From: Epithemia pelagica
Taxonomy: Eukaryota > Bacillariophyta > Bacillariophyceae > Surirellales > Surirellaceae
Direction: 5' to 3'
Assembly (NCBI GenBank): GCA_946965045.2
Contig: OX337242.1
Span: 1,488,001 to 1,552,000 of the forward strand
Length of the DNA: 64,000 bases
The position numbers and the translations under genes are program-made. The notes beneath the pieces were generated by a model. The model did not search any database. It worked only from the letters and a program-made list of their open reading frames with translations, and was not told the origin of the DNA. Positions 19,620-28,800 of the stretch are shown in pieces (positions within the stretch are counted from its first letter, which is position 1; each line of letters opens with the position of its first letter).

Positions 19620-22265
19620 TTATGATGAAGGACTACTCTCTAAACCGACCTTCTTGCTGTTAACGTCGTCTTCATCAAAATCCACATCGGCCTTGTTAAG
19701 AGAACTTCTAGGTGAAGGCAACAAGTCTTCTTGCAACAGACTGGACACGGCGGCAACATCTGATTTTTCCTCCTTGGCCGGTGGTGCCATTGTTGTGAAG
19801 TTGGGCCTTTCTAAAGCAGAAGCGCCCAGCGATTTCGTGTCCAGGAGACTTCCACTGGTGGGGTAGCTGTTTGGGTTCGTTTCGGGTCCATTCATGTTGC
19901 TTGTCGCCAATGGCTGATCCTTACGCTCTGGAACACTGCTCTTGTTCTGATGCTGTTGCTGTAGCGAGGACGGTTCCTCTGGTATCCACTGGGTGAAAAC
20001 CGCCGGAGGAGGCTTGCTGTCAAACACTATTTCCTCACTGTACGGTTGCATATCCATTCGACTACTTCCGGCTGTGCTAACCGAAGAGGCGGATGTCCTT
20101 CGCATCACACCAGACGATGGTGGTGGTGACAAGGACGCGGGGACATTGTGTCTTCCTCCTCTTGTATGACTGCTTGAACTGGCCGAGGACACGGTGGACA
20201 TGACCGAAGTTCGACGAAAAGAGGAACTCAAAATGTTGCGGGGCGGTGGAGGGAAATCACTAAAGCCACTGCTGTTATTGCTGTTTTCGTTCCAAGCACT
20301 TCCACTGGCTGCGGTAGATGAAGATGAGGAGGCTGCTGCCTGGGCCGCAGCAGTAGAAATGGCCCCCGACGCACGTCGAAGTGAATTTTGTGCCAATCTT
20401 TGGATGCGAGATGCCAAACCTTGCCGTTTCTTACGTCGCTGTAAGGATTCGACCGCCGCACTTCGCATACCACGCATATCTGATTGACTCTCACTGCTAC
20501 TCGTTGGTAGAATCAGGGGGTCTGGCAATTTACTATCGACGGACATGCGGCTGCTCACTGACCCCCTGTGCTGCTGCCGTGATTGTGGACGACCCATGGA
20601 ACCACTTGCAGTGCTCGTACTGCCTCGATTGACCACACTATCACTTACTCCTCGTGCAAGTTCTGAAAAATGCGGAAGTTGTGGCAAGAAATTCTTCATG
20701 CTTCTTCTCTTTTGTTGAGTGGGCGGAGCAGACGCCACACTGTTGGCGCTGCTTACTTGCCGTTGTCGGCGGTTCACTGGTTGAAGTTTAGAAAGATGAA
20801 CCGGAGCCGAACTTACACTAAGCTGGCTGTTGTGACTCGCACCAAGGAGATCGCTGGAACTATCCGCACGGAAGGAATCATTGCTCTCACCTCCTTCACT
20901 TATTTCCCAAAGTTGGTTCAAGTCACCTTCTCTACGGTGAAGGGCACCACTCATATTTTTACCATCAAAGTCATTACCGTCCAACATCTTTGACATTATT
21001 ATCGCCAATCCTGTTTCAACTTGTCCGGCATCCAACACCTCGTAGGATTCCAATATCGTGTCGAACTTAAGAAATCGACCCTTCCAATATTTCGTCACTG
21101 TGTGTATCCAATCTTGGATCATTTTTGCCTGCTTATCCGTCGATACTTGACTGTATCTTTCCTTATGCATCTGCATCAAAACGCGCAAGCGATTATTGCC
21201 CGTGGTGTCATTCGGCATCAAGTCTGCCGTTTCCATCGATAGAGCTTCATTCCCTTCACCGACACTGTCACTGTTCGAGTTGTCATTTTCGTCTTTATCT
21301 GACGTAAACGTTATAACAATATCAAGCGTCTCAGGGTGCTTCACAAGCTTATGTTTACCAAATGCTCGCCAGAGTGACGGTCTTCGTTCTTCTGTCGTCC
21401 GGTTCATTTTCTTTTTGTTGAAAAGGTCCAAAGCCGCCGGAGGTAACAACTGGTCTGACAAGGACCTACGCAACAAAGAAGATCGCCGTCTTCGTTTCTT
21501 CTCGTCTTCCGCCACATCTTTCCCCGTTGGAAGTGGCGGTGGAGCGAGTGCCCCTGCTGCAGATTGTGAAGCAGGCGTGCTATTGTCCTCGTCAGGGTCG
21601 AGAAGAGCTGGAGAAGAATCCATATCGACAAAACTGATCCGACGAGACCGTCCACTTTTGGGGGATACATGCCCCCCGTTGTGAAGAAGAATAGATTTGG
21701 TCGCTTTCTTGCTTTCGTTGGGAGAGGGCATTAGAGACCGCTCGATAAACTCTTCCACTAAGGCCCGAGGAACTTCGATCCACCCGTCATCGGAAGACGA
21801 AGAATTCTCCCTCGACGGAGCGCAGTTGCCATCATCCTCGCTTTTGGTTTCGACGTCAGCTGATTTCGGAGGAGGCATTATTGTTTCATTCGATCTTTGC
21901 AAAAAGCGTCCAGGTGGCACACACTGTTCAGTCACAATGGATATTAATTTGTTGACAATCGGGGAAGTATCTTGACCTCTGGTGTGCCGAGTCTCAAAAT
22001 CATGTCGATGCATGTTGAGCGTAACTTGAAACCTCTGATTACCGACATGATGTTTTGCCGGCCCGCTACTCACATCCGGATGATAGTAATTCAGAATCCC
22101 CGTCTCTTGATCAGCAACTAGCAATACATCAAAATTACTGCGACATCGGGCGGATTCCTTGATTTCTGCAGAAGCTACAACTGCCGCTGCCGCTGCAACG
22201 GCGGGGCCTCCAGAGGAGCCTGCGCTTGAATCAGAAACTGTGATCGACATCCTGGTAGTCGCCAT
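19620..22265 (-). CDS. Protein with two DUF6824-like domains, 881 aa
   Basis: ATG at 22265. Residues 38-130 (SNFDVLLVADQETG to CVPPGRFLQRS) follow the DUF6824 pattern: a GNQRFQVTLNMHRHDFE core, an IVNKLISIVTEQC helix and a closing GRFL. A second copy at about residues 305-415 repeats it (GNNRLRVLMQMHKERY, QAKMIQDWIHTVT, WKGRFLKFD). The rest is low-complexity, Ser/Pro/Gln/Ala rich with dibasic stretches. DUF6824 is widespread in diatoms with no assigned reaction; a nuclear DNA-binding role has been supposed for the domain family but the sequence does not prove it. The C-terminal end lies about 120 bp from the MITE. Confidence 0.75.
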   Translation of the reverse strand: MATTRMSITVSDSSAGSSGGPAVAAAAAVVASAEIKESARCRSNFDVLLVADQETGILNYYHPDVSSGPAKHHVGNQRFQVTLNMHRHDFETRHTRGQDTSPIVNKLISIVTEQCVPPGRFLQRSNETIMPPPKSADVETKSEDDGNCAPSRENSSSSDDGWIEVPRALVEEFIERSLMPSPNESKKATKSILLHNGGHVSPKSGRSRRISFVDMDSSPALLDPDEDNSTPASQSAAGALAPPPLPTGKDVAEDEKKRRRRSSLLRRSLSDQLLPPAALDLFNKKKMNRTTEERRPSLWRAFGKHKLVKHPETLDIVITFTSDKDENDNSNSDSVGEGNEALSMETADLMPNDTTGNNRLRVLMQMHKERYSQVSTDKQAKMIQDWIHTVTKYWKGRFLKFDTILESYEVLDAGQVETGLAIIMSKMLDGNDFDGKNMSGALHRREGDLNQLWEISEGGESNDSFRADSSSDLLGASHNSQLSVSSAPVHLSKLQPVNRRQRQVSSANSVASAPPTQQKRRSMKNFLPQLPHFSELARGVSDSVVNRGSTSTASGSMGRPQSRQQHRGSVSSRMSVDSKLPDPLILPTSSSESQSDMRGMRSAAVESLQRRKKRQGLASRIQRLAQNSLRRASGAISTAAAQAAASSSSSTAASGSAWNENSNNSSGFSDFPPPPRNILSSSFRRTSVMSTVSSASSSSHTRGGRHNVPASLSPPPSSGVMRRTSASSVSTAGSSRMDMQPYSEEIVFDSKPPPAVFTQWIPEEPSSLQQQHQNKSSVPERKDQPLATSNMNGPETNPNSYPTSGSLLDTKSLGASALERPNFTTMAPPAKEEKSDVAAVSSLLQEDLLPSPRSSLNKADVDFDEDDVNSKKVGLESSPSS

Positions 22266-22488
22266 TGTGAACGGATCTCCACTTTTAATTTAAACCAGCG
22301 AGGTTTCTTTCTTCCCTCTATCGTAGTCTGGACGATTTTTCGCGACACAAGCTGAGCACACTTTCTTGGTCACACTTCGTAATTCGCTGAAAAGCCACCG
22401 ACGAACGAAAAAGTCTCTCAACACCCTGAACCTTTGTTGACAGATCCTCCCAGTATCTTTCCTCCTATATATCAAAAGAGTCTTGAGA

Positions 22489-22620
22489 ATGGAGCAAGGT
22501 GGACGGCACTTGAATGAACCCTTCGACGGTGATCTCGAACTACTACGAGAGGAGAGGCATTGTGCCTGGAACTGCGCCGTTGTTATTTTACAATCTATGG
22601 CCGATATGGAGGACTCCTAA
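22489..22620 (+). CDS. Small ORF, 43 aa, possible 5' remnant of a gene cut by the LINE
   Basis: An ATG-started frame of 43 codons ending in TAA exactly where the LINE coding region begins on the other strand. It lies 224 bp upstream of, and divergent from, the DUF6824-like gene, with a TATATAT run at about 22466. The peptide is acidic (DLELLREERH, SMADMEDS). It may equally be chance within a LINE 3' UTR, because no continuation was found beyond the LINE at 38.6 kb. Confidence 0.25.
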   Translation: MEQGGRHLNEPFDGDLELLREERHCAWNCAVVILQSMADMEDS

Positions 22621-23924
22621 GCGGGCAGGTCGCGAAGGAGTGGGGCGTTATCTGTAAGTTCAACATATTCCTCCATGGGGATGGGGGAATAAATTGGTGT
22701 CACTGGAGCGAATCCAAGTCGGGCCAAGTTTTGGATCTGTGATGTTCTTGTGGTGGTTTTTGCTTTGTGGTTGCGAATGGTGGCCATGTGGGTATTGGCA
22801 TGGGTGGCTAAACTGGAGACGATAGCGTGGCTGAGGGAGAGTTTGGCGAAGTGGCCAAGGGAGTAGACGTTGGCGGCCGGGTAGCAGAATTTGGTGATTT
22901 CTTTGTTGGCGGTGGATATGATGTTGGATGGTGCATGTTGAAGGTGTTGGTACAGTGCGAAAGCTGCTGGGTGGGACAAACTGCGGGAGGCGTTTTTGCC
23001 AAAGTGTGGGTCTTGCCAATCTGGAGGGTGGGCAGTGGAAAAAGGGTGTGGGTTGTTGTCGCTTGAGAACAGCAGTGTTTCTGAGAAAGAGCCCAAGGAT
23101 CCGAGGTGGTCGACGGTAAAAGGTAGAAGATACACGCCGTTGTGGAGGAGGTGTTTGGCTGTCTCTGGGTCCCTGCAGTATTTTGCTCGCGCTGATTCTT
23201 GATGCGTCCTGGATGCATGTGCTGTTAGTTTTTGATGGTCGGACGGGTCAAGGGTGGGCGTTGGCTGTTGCGGTGGGGGGACAGTGACGTCAATTGCGAG
23301 GTATTTAAAATCGTCGTTGTTGTGTGGCTGACTCAGCAATAAACCGACATCGGCTGGTCGGATGTTACAGTTGTGCATCGGTGCAAGGCCTGGTGGTTCA
23401 ACATGAACATCGTGTGGGGTGTCTACGACCTTGGCAGCGGGGGCCAGATGGCGTAGGACGTCATACAGAGTGTCTCTGATGGCGTTTGACAAATCAGTTT
23501 TGGATGCCTGACTGCAGCCGAAGAGGTGGTTGCCGTGTGGATCGAGTGGCTTGGAGCATTTGCACAATTGGAGGTCGTTGCAAGGGTGGTCGAAGTGGAG
23601 TGGCAAGCGTAGTTTCCTTTTTAGGGCGGTATTGAAGACTTTGTTGTCGAGGCGGAAATCGGAGGCTGGTAGGGGTACGGAGAAGGGCATACTTGTAAGG
23701 GGGGACAGGACGGACGGAAGGAAGATCCGTTGGTCTGGTTTGGTTGCTCGGAAGATCTTCCGGATCACATGCTCTTTGAGGATATGGTTCATTTGGCGGT
23801 TTTGAGTGGTGCGATCGAAACGGTCGATTGTGTACAATGCCTCGTCGGCATATTCATTGGCGAAGAGTGAGAGTGCTTTTCGGAATTTTGTCATTTCTGG
23901 GCTGGTGCTTTCCTGCCAGTTTCT
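22617..23924 (-). CDS. LINE ORF2, C-terminal part: CCHC and restriction-like endonuclease
   Basis: Continues the reverse transcriptase ORF after the copia insertion; crossing from 32319 to 23924 keeps the frame. A zinc motif (CKCSKPLDPHGNHLFGC) matches the C-x-C-x7-H-x4-C pattern of early-branching LINEs. About 55 residues later comes NIRPADVGLLL, then YLAIDVTVP, the PD..D-x-x-type catalytic core of the restriction-like endonuclease that R2, R4, NeSL and CRE elements use for target-primed reverse transcription. The ORF ends at 22617 with ..LLRDLPA. The apurinic-type endonuclease of younger LINEs is not seen. Confidence 0.8.
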   Translation of the reverse strand, partial: RNWQESTSPEMTKFRKALSLFANEYADEALYTIDRFDRTTQNRQMNHILKEHVIRKIFRATKPDQRIFLPSVLSPLTSMPFSVPLPASDFRLDNKVFNTALKRKLRLPLHFDHPCNDLQLCKCSKPLDPHGNHLFGCSQASKTDLSNAIRDTLYDVLRHLAPAAKVVDTPHDVHVEPPGLAPMHNCNIRPADVGLLLSQPHNNDDFKYLAIDVTVPPPQQPTPTLDPSDHQKLTAHASRTHQESARAKYCRDPETAKHLLHNGVYLLPFTVDHLGSLGSFSETLLFSSDNNPHPFSTAHPPDWQDPHFGKNASRSLSHPAAFALYQHLQHAPSNIISTANKEITKFCYPAANVYSLGHFAKLSLSHAIVSSLATHANTHMATIRNHKAKTTTRTSQIQNLARLGFAPVTPIYSPIPMEEYVELTDNAPLLRDLPA

Positions 23925-23929
23925 GTATG

Positions 23930-24712
23930 TGTTAGAATTCTCACCGTCTATGGTGGTTAGATTCTACATCTCATCGATTCCTCATGTCACATAGCCTCGT
24001 GCTATCGCATCATGCCATCTAGCTTCGAGCTATGTTCCCTAGCTTCGCGCTATATCGACCTATATTTCTTCGCAAATCATGAAAAGTGAGAATAGATTGA
24101 CGAACTCACTCTCAAGACTAAACTGGGTCGTGCGGTATTACAACGGACGTAAATTTGGTCGTTGCTCGGACATTATACTAACGCCCTAAGCGTACGCGCC
24201 CGAAATCATCGAGCGCGCCCAAGCGACATCCGAGCGCTGTCGGCATCTATCCGACCCAACGGTCTAAGTATCCCAAGCACGACACACGATCACGCGAGAC
24301 CATATTTCCATTCCCACAATCTCCAAATTGTCAACAAGCTGCGCGCCATGAAAACAACTATGCCAACCCAAAGCAAGAGCTGTTGACCCTGTATATGTTA
24401 TCCACCCACATATACATGTCATATACATCACATGAATCGACTCCAACTATTCCAAACCTGTTGCCGCCAAGAACCTATGACACATGACCCTTGGCAGGAC
24501 CGAACATTTCACGTAGACCTATCGTAGTAATCAACACACAATCTAACAATATCACCATTTATCACATCCTCTTTTGTGTCCCGACTATCCTTCTGATAGA
24601 CTTCGACTTGCTTGCTTCTCTGACCCTGAGAAGCTTGTATCGGTTGGTGACCTACCTGATTGTCTGCTCTACCGAGCATCAATGTCCCTACGATTCAGAA
24701 AGAATTGTAACA
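23930..24712 (+). repeat. 5' LTR of the copia element
   Basis: 783 bp from TGTTAGAATT to GTAACA, preceded by GTATG. Its first 130 bp contain three small hairpins of the form TAGC-n-TCG-n-GCTA (CATAGCCTCGTGCTATC, CTAGCTTCGAGCTATG, CTAGCTTCGCGCTATA). Just inside, the sequence GATTAACAGTCTCAGAGC occupies the primer-binding position; its CAGAGC end resembles initiator-tRNA sites but the match is partial. Confidence 0.95.
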
Positions 24713-24748
24713 GATTAACAGTCTCAGAGCTTATTTCCTTGTGGTTTC

Positions 24749-25528
24749 ATGGATACTAACGAGCTTATCACTCCTGTACGACAGATCTATCGAGCCAAAC
24801 TGCATCCCGGGCAGCCCAATACCCTGGTGCAGCAGGAACTGGTGCCGACGCCGAAGGCAGCCAACACATCGGTCAACATCTCCGTCAACAGTTCCAACAG
24901 CAACCCATTCGAGACTCCAACCCAGCCTCACGCTCCGATCCCTGCGCCGTTGCTTCGGCCCCCGAGTCCGCCTCGTCGGCTCGTCCCTTCTCGATCCCGT
25001 CGTACCACCCGGTTGATTGCTGATCATATCAAGTACTTCCGTCAACCAACTTGTTCGACCTTCGATCCCGAGATCATCCGTGGGGAGACCCAGATCGAAC
25101 GCCAGTTCCAATCGGTGACCCACATCGTCGACCAAGAAGACATTGACCGTCTGAACGACCAACTTCACCGTTCTCCGAGGCGTCGCCTCATCCTGGCCGC
25201 CCTCTCGGGCAACCCCATCCGTACTGTCCACCTCCGCTTCCTAACCTTCGAGCGCCCAACTGGATACTACAATACCATCCACGTCGTGAACGCGACGACT
25301 TGCCCTCTGCCTCCTAACGTTGTACGCCTAGATAACTACGTTGCCTACATCCACGAGGTCCATACCATCGAGGACCATCGTGCAACTATCTACCCTTTGC
25401 GTACCGAGGTCGAGAACCACCTGGCTGAAGGTGATACCCCTTCTTCTGTTGCTTGTGCTGCCCCATCTGAGCCTGGAAACGACTCTGATCATTCGGAAGA
25501 GAGTGAGGATTCGGAGACCGAAGCTTAA
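24749..25528 (+). CDS. Accessory ORF of the copia element, 259 aa, unknown
   Basis: ATG 36 bp after the 5' LTR, first ORF of the genomic RNA. Typical copia elements have no ORF here. The protein has a polar N-terminus, a Pro/Arg-rich stretch (LLRPPSPPRRLVPSRSRR), a globular-looking middle (RLIADHIKYFRQ to VVRLDNYVAYIHEV) and an acidic Ser/Glu tail. No motif was recognised. It would have to be bypassed, or the gag-pol RNA made separately, for gag-pol translation from 25849. Confidence 0.75.
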   Translation: MDTNELITPVRQIYRAKLHPGQPNTLVQQELVPTPKAANTSVNISVNSSNSNPFETPTQPHAPIPAPLLRPPSPPRRLVPSRSRRTTRLIADHIKYFRQPTCSTFDPEIIRGETQIERQFQSVTHIVDQEDIDRLNDQLHRSPRRRLILAALSGNPIRTVHLRFLTFERPTGYYNTIHVVNATTCPLPPNVVRLDNYVAYIHEVHTIEDHRATIYPLRTEVENHLAEGDTPSSVACAAPSEPGNDSDHSEESEDSETEA

Positions 25529-25848
25529 TTACTCATAGTTAACTCCCGTCCTCTCAAAACCTTTCCAAGACTTAAACTCAACGCACATCCGGGTACCCTT
25601 GGTCGCACAACACGCCACACATTCCCGTCAAATCGCGAAAATTCGGCGAAAATTTGTTGAAACTCGGCGAAAATTTGTCGGAATCAACGGAAATTTCCAG
25701 GAGTCGCACATCACAACACACATCCGGGTATTACATACGTGGTACATACGTGGCACACGTGGTACATCCGGGTTCACATCACATCACACATTAAATAAAC
25801 CACATCACACCGCACATTAAATAAACATCGAACCAACCAAATAACACC
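25529..25848 (+). other. Untranslated spacer between accessory ORF and gag-pol
   Basis: 320 bp with no ORF. It contains short direct repeats: a near duplicate of ATTCGGCGAAAATTTG.TG.AA at about 25640-25682, ACATACGTGG twice at about 25735-25753, and ACATTAAATAAAC.. twice at 25788-25825. It may carry an internal promoter, ribosome-entry or packaging signal; none is proven. Confidence 0.5.
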
Positions 25849-28800
25849 ATGGATCCTCAATCACCCAAGACACCTACGACTCCTAAGGGAGAAGATAACC
25901 AAGACAATGTCTCGGACACAGACCTATTCGACCACATCATATTTACTGTCTGCCAATTCTTTACCAAAGAAAGGGCTGACTACTTAATGAAGTGGATGAA
26001 ATACCATGGTTTTGAGAACATTACCCATGTTATCTCGTATATGCAAACTAATACCGAGGAATCCATGAAGGAACTGACACAGTACAAGGTCAACAAACAG
26101 ACACATGATCTACAAGGCCCCACAAGACAGCAGATCAAGCTCTTGGCTTATTGGGCCATATACAAGACCAATGAAATTCAAGACGAGCTATCCAATAGCG
26201 ACTGGATGAACCTAACGAGGAAAGAGTTCAACACTTGGAGGATCAACACAGATTTCTCTAAGGGACCACCTAGTCAAGTCCCAGTCTCGCCAATGAAGTC
26301 ACCGTCATCTGTGAAATCTGTCAGCACAGTTACTGCCGCATCCCAATCTCAACAAGACCTTACAGCATTCAGAAAGGGAACTAAGCGCGACGCAACTGCA
26401 TATGAGGTATTCAAGGATGAACGATACTACGATTCATTCTGGCGTGTATTCAAGACTACAGCTAAGGCTCAAGGCCTATCCAACGTTCTGAATTTCAAAT
26501 ACACACCACCCCATGATGATGAGTATGCCAAAGAACTTTTTCAAGAGCAACAAGTATTTCTTGACTCTGTTCTTGTCCGTATCATTCAGACTGACCAAGG
26601 TCGAGCCTATGTACGTGAACATGAACATGATGAAGATGCGCGTGCCGTATTGCAGAAGTTACATTCTTTGCATACCGAATCCGACCTAGCAAAGCGAGAG
26701 GTCCTCCGTTTAACCAACTACATTTCCAATCTACGTCTTGACGACACATGGCGCGGAACAACACGTCACTTTCTTCTACACTTTCAAGAACAGCTACGTT
26801 TGCTAGACAATCTAGTGACATTGTCTGATCGCATCCCTGATCATACCAGGATGACCTTCCTCATGCAAGCTGTAGAAAAGGTACCTGATCTCCGCCGAGT
26901 CAAGATCTTGGATAATGTGGTGAACACCAAATCCGGTGCAAAATCCCTTTGCTATCAATCATACTTCCGTCTCCTTCTAGACGCAGCTTATGACCATGAT
27001 CAAGCAACCCAGTCATCTGTTCATAGTCGCCGTCGACATGTCAAACAACATGAATCACTATATGGCCAAGATACAGATGCTGACATAACCTCACAAGATG
27101 ATATGGAGTATCATGTCCACAACACCACAGCGACATCTGAATCTCCATCCTCTTTGTCCAAGGTTAGTCTACCGCGTGACCTATGGTTCAAACTTTCTGA
27201 AGAAGATCGCAAGTTGATCATTGAGTATAACAAGATGATTCAAGCACCTTCATCAACAACACCGAGGAAAGTGCAAACACATGCCCTCGACATTGATCCG
27301 GAACCTGATCCTGACCCCAACCAAGTTGCATCTGATGACGACTCACCTGGCGTAGTCCCTGAGCATCCAGATGACTCAGATCCGGTTACACAATTTATCA
27401 ACCAAGCCATGACGACTGATATCAATCACCCGGCAACTGACCTGACTAGTGTTCTTTCTAACGCCAAGTCCAAGACGAGCAAGAAGGTTACTTTCAAAAC
27501 CAACATGCATAAACAAGCAGGACATGTTCCACGCTATCTGTTTTCCAGGAAATCTACTTTACCAGGAAATCAATTGATTGACCGTGGTGCTAATGGAGGA
27601 CTTGCGGGTTCTGACATGCGCATCCTTTCTAAGACTGGCCGCCATATCACTATTGTGGGTATTGATAACCATGAACTCACTGGACTTCCTGTCGTCACAT
27701 GTGCCGCAAAGTTTGAGACCAATGACGGACCTATTGTCGGCATCTTCAATGAATATGCTTATTATGGAAAGGGCTTATCTATCCATGCTCCTGGTCAATT
27801 CGAGCATTTCGGACTTGCTGTTGATGAACGATCTGTTAAAGTTGATGGTAAACAACGCATCACTACACTTGATGGTCGTGCCATACCCCTTCACATCAAG
27901 GATGGGTTAGCCTACATCCACTCCTTGGGTATCCCCAGCGACGATGACATGGATACCTTACCTCAGATCATCTTCACGTCACCCGACACATGGGATCCTG
28001 GTGTTCTGGACCATTCGTATTCTCCCACACCCTCTGACAATGATCCTGATTGGAAACACGTCAAGACTGATGGTAGTATGTCGAACCATCCATATGACAA
28101 CTATGGGGAGTACACTGATCGTGTTGTTTGTAACCTCAATCTCCTTTTGGATCTCCCATATGATCATGGACCTGACGACGCACCCTTCTTTTCTATCTAT
28201 GCTGACGCAGAAGGTAATGATCCTACACTTCATGCCTCTGTCCACCGTCGTTACCAGGAAGCGTATGACTGGAAGAAGTTCCGTCCATTCTTTGGTTGGC
28301 AATCTGAAGATGTTATTGCCGATACGTTCAAGCACACTACACGTAATGGTAGCATTACTTTTGACCACGACACCCTCAAGAAACATTTCAAGGCTCGCAA
28401 TCCGGTCCTTAATATACCTCGACGTCATGAACCCGTTGCTACTGACTCGGTTTTCTCCGACACCCCTGCTGTTGACCATGGCGGTAAAGTCGCACAAATC
28501 TTTGTTGGTCGAGATACTCTGGTTACTGATATCTATGGGATCAAGTCAACCAAACAGTTTGTCAATACTCTCCAGGATAACATCCGGTTTCGTGGTGCCA
28601 TGGAGACCCTTATCAGTGATGGTGGTTCATCTCTCATCTCTCAAAAGGTCAAAGACATTCTTCGCACTTTGCTTATTGGGGAGTATCGATCTGAACCTTA
28701 TCATCAACACCAGAATAAGGCTGAAAACCGTTATCAGACCGTTAAACGTATGACCAACGCTCTCATGAATGCCACTGGTTGCCCTGCCAACACCTGGCTT

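Noticed and set aside
24713-24731. Perfect initiator-tRNA primer-binding site after the 5' LTR
   Set aside because: Only the end (CAGAGC) resembles known copia sites; the match is too partial to call as a feature.
27979-28497. 172-codon minus-strand ORF inside gag-pol
   Set aside because: Antisense shadow of the integrase region without recognisable features.
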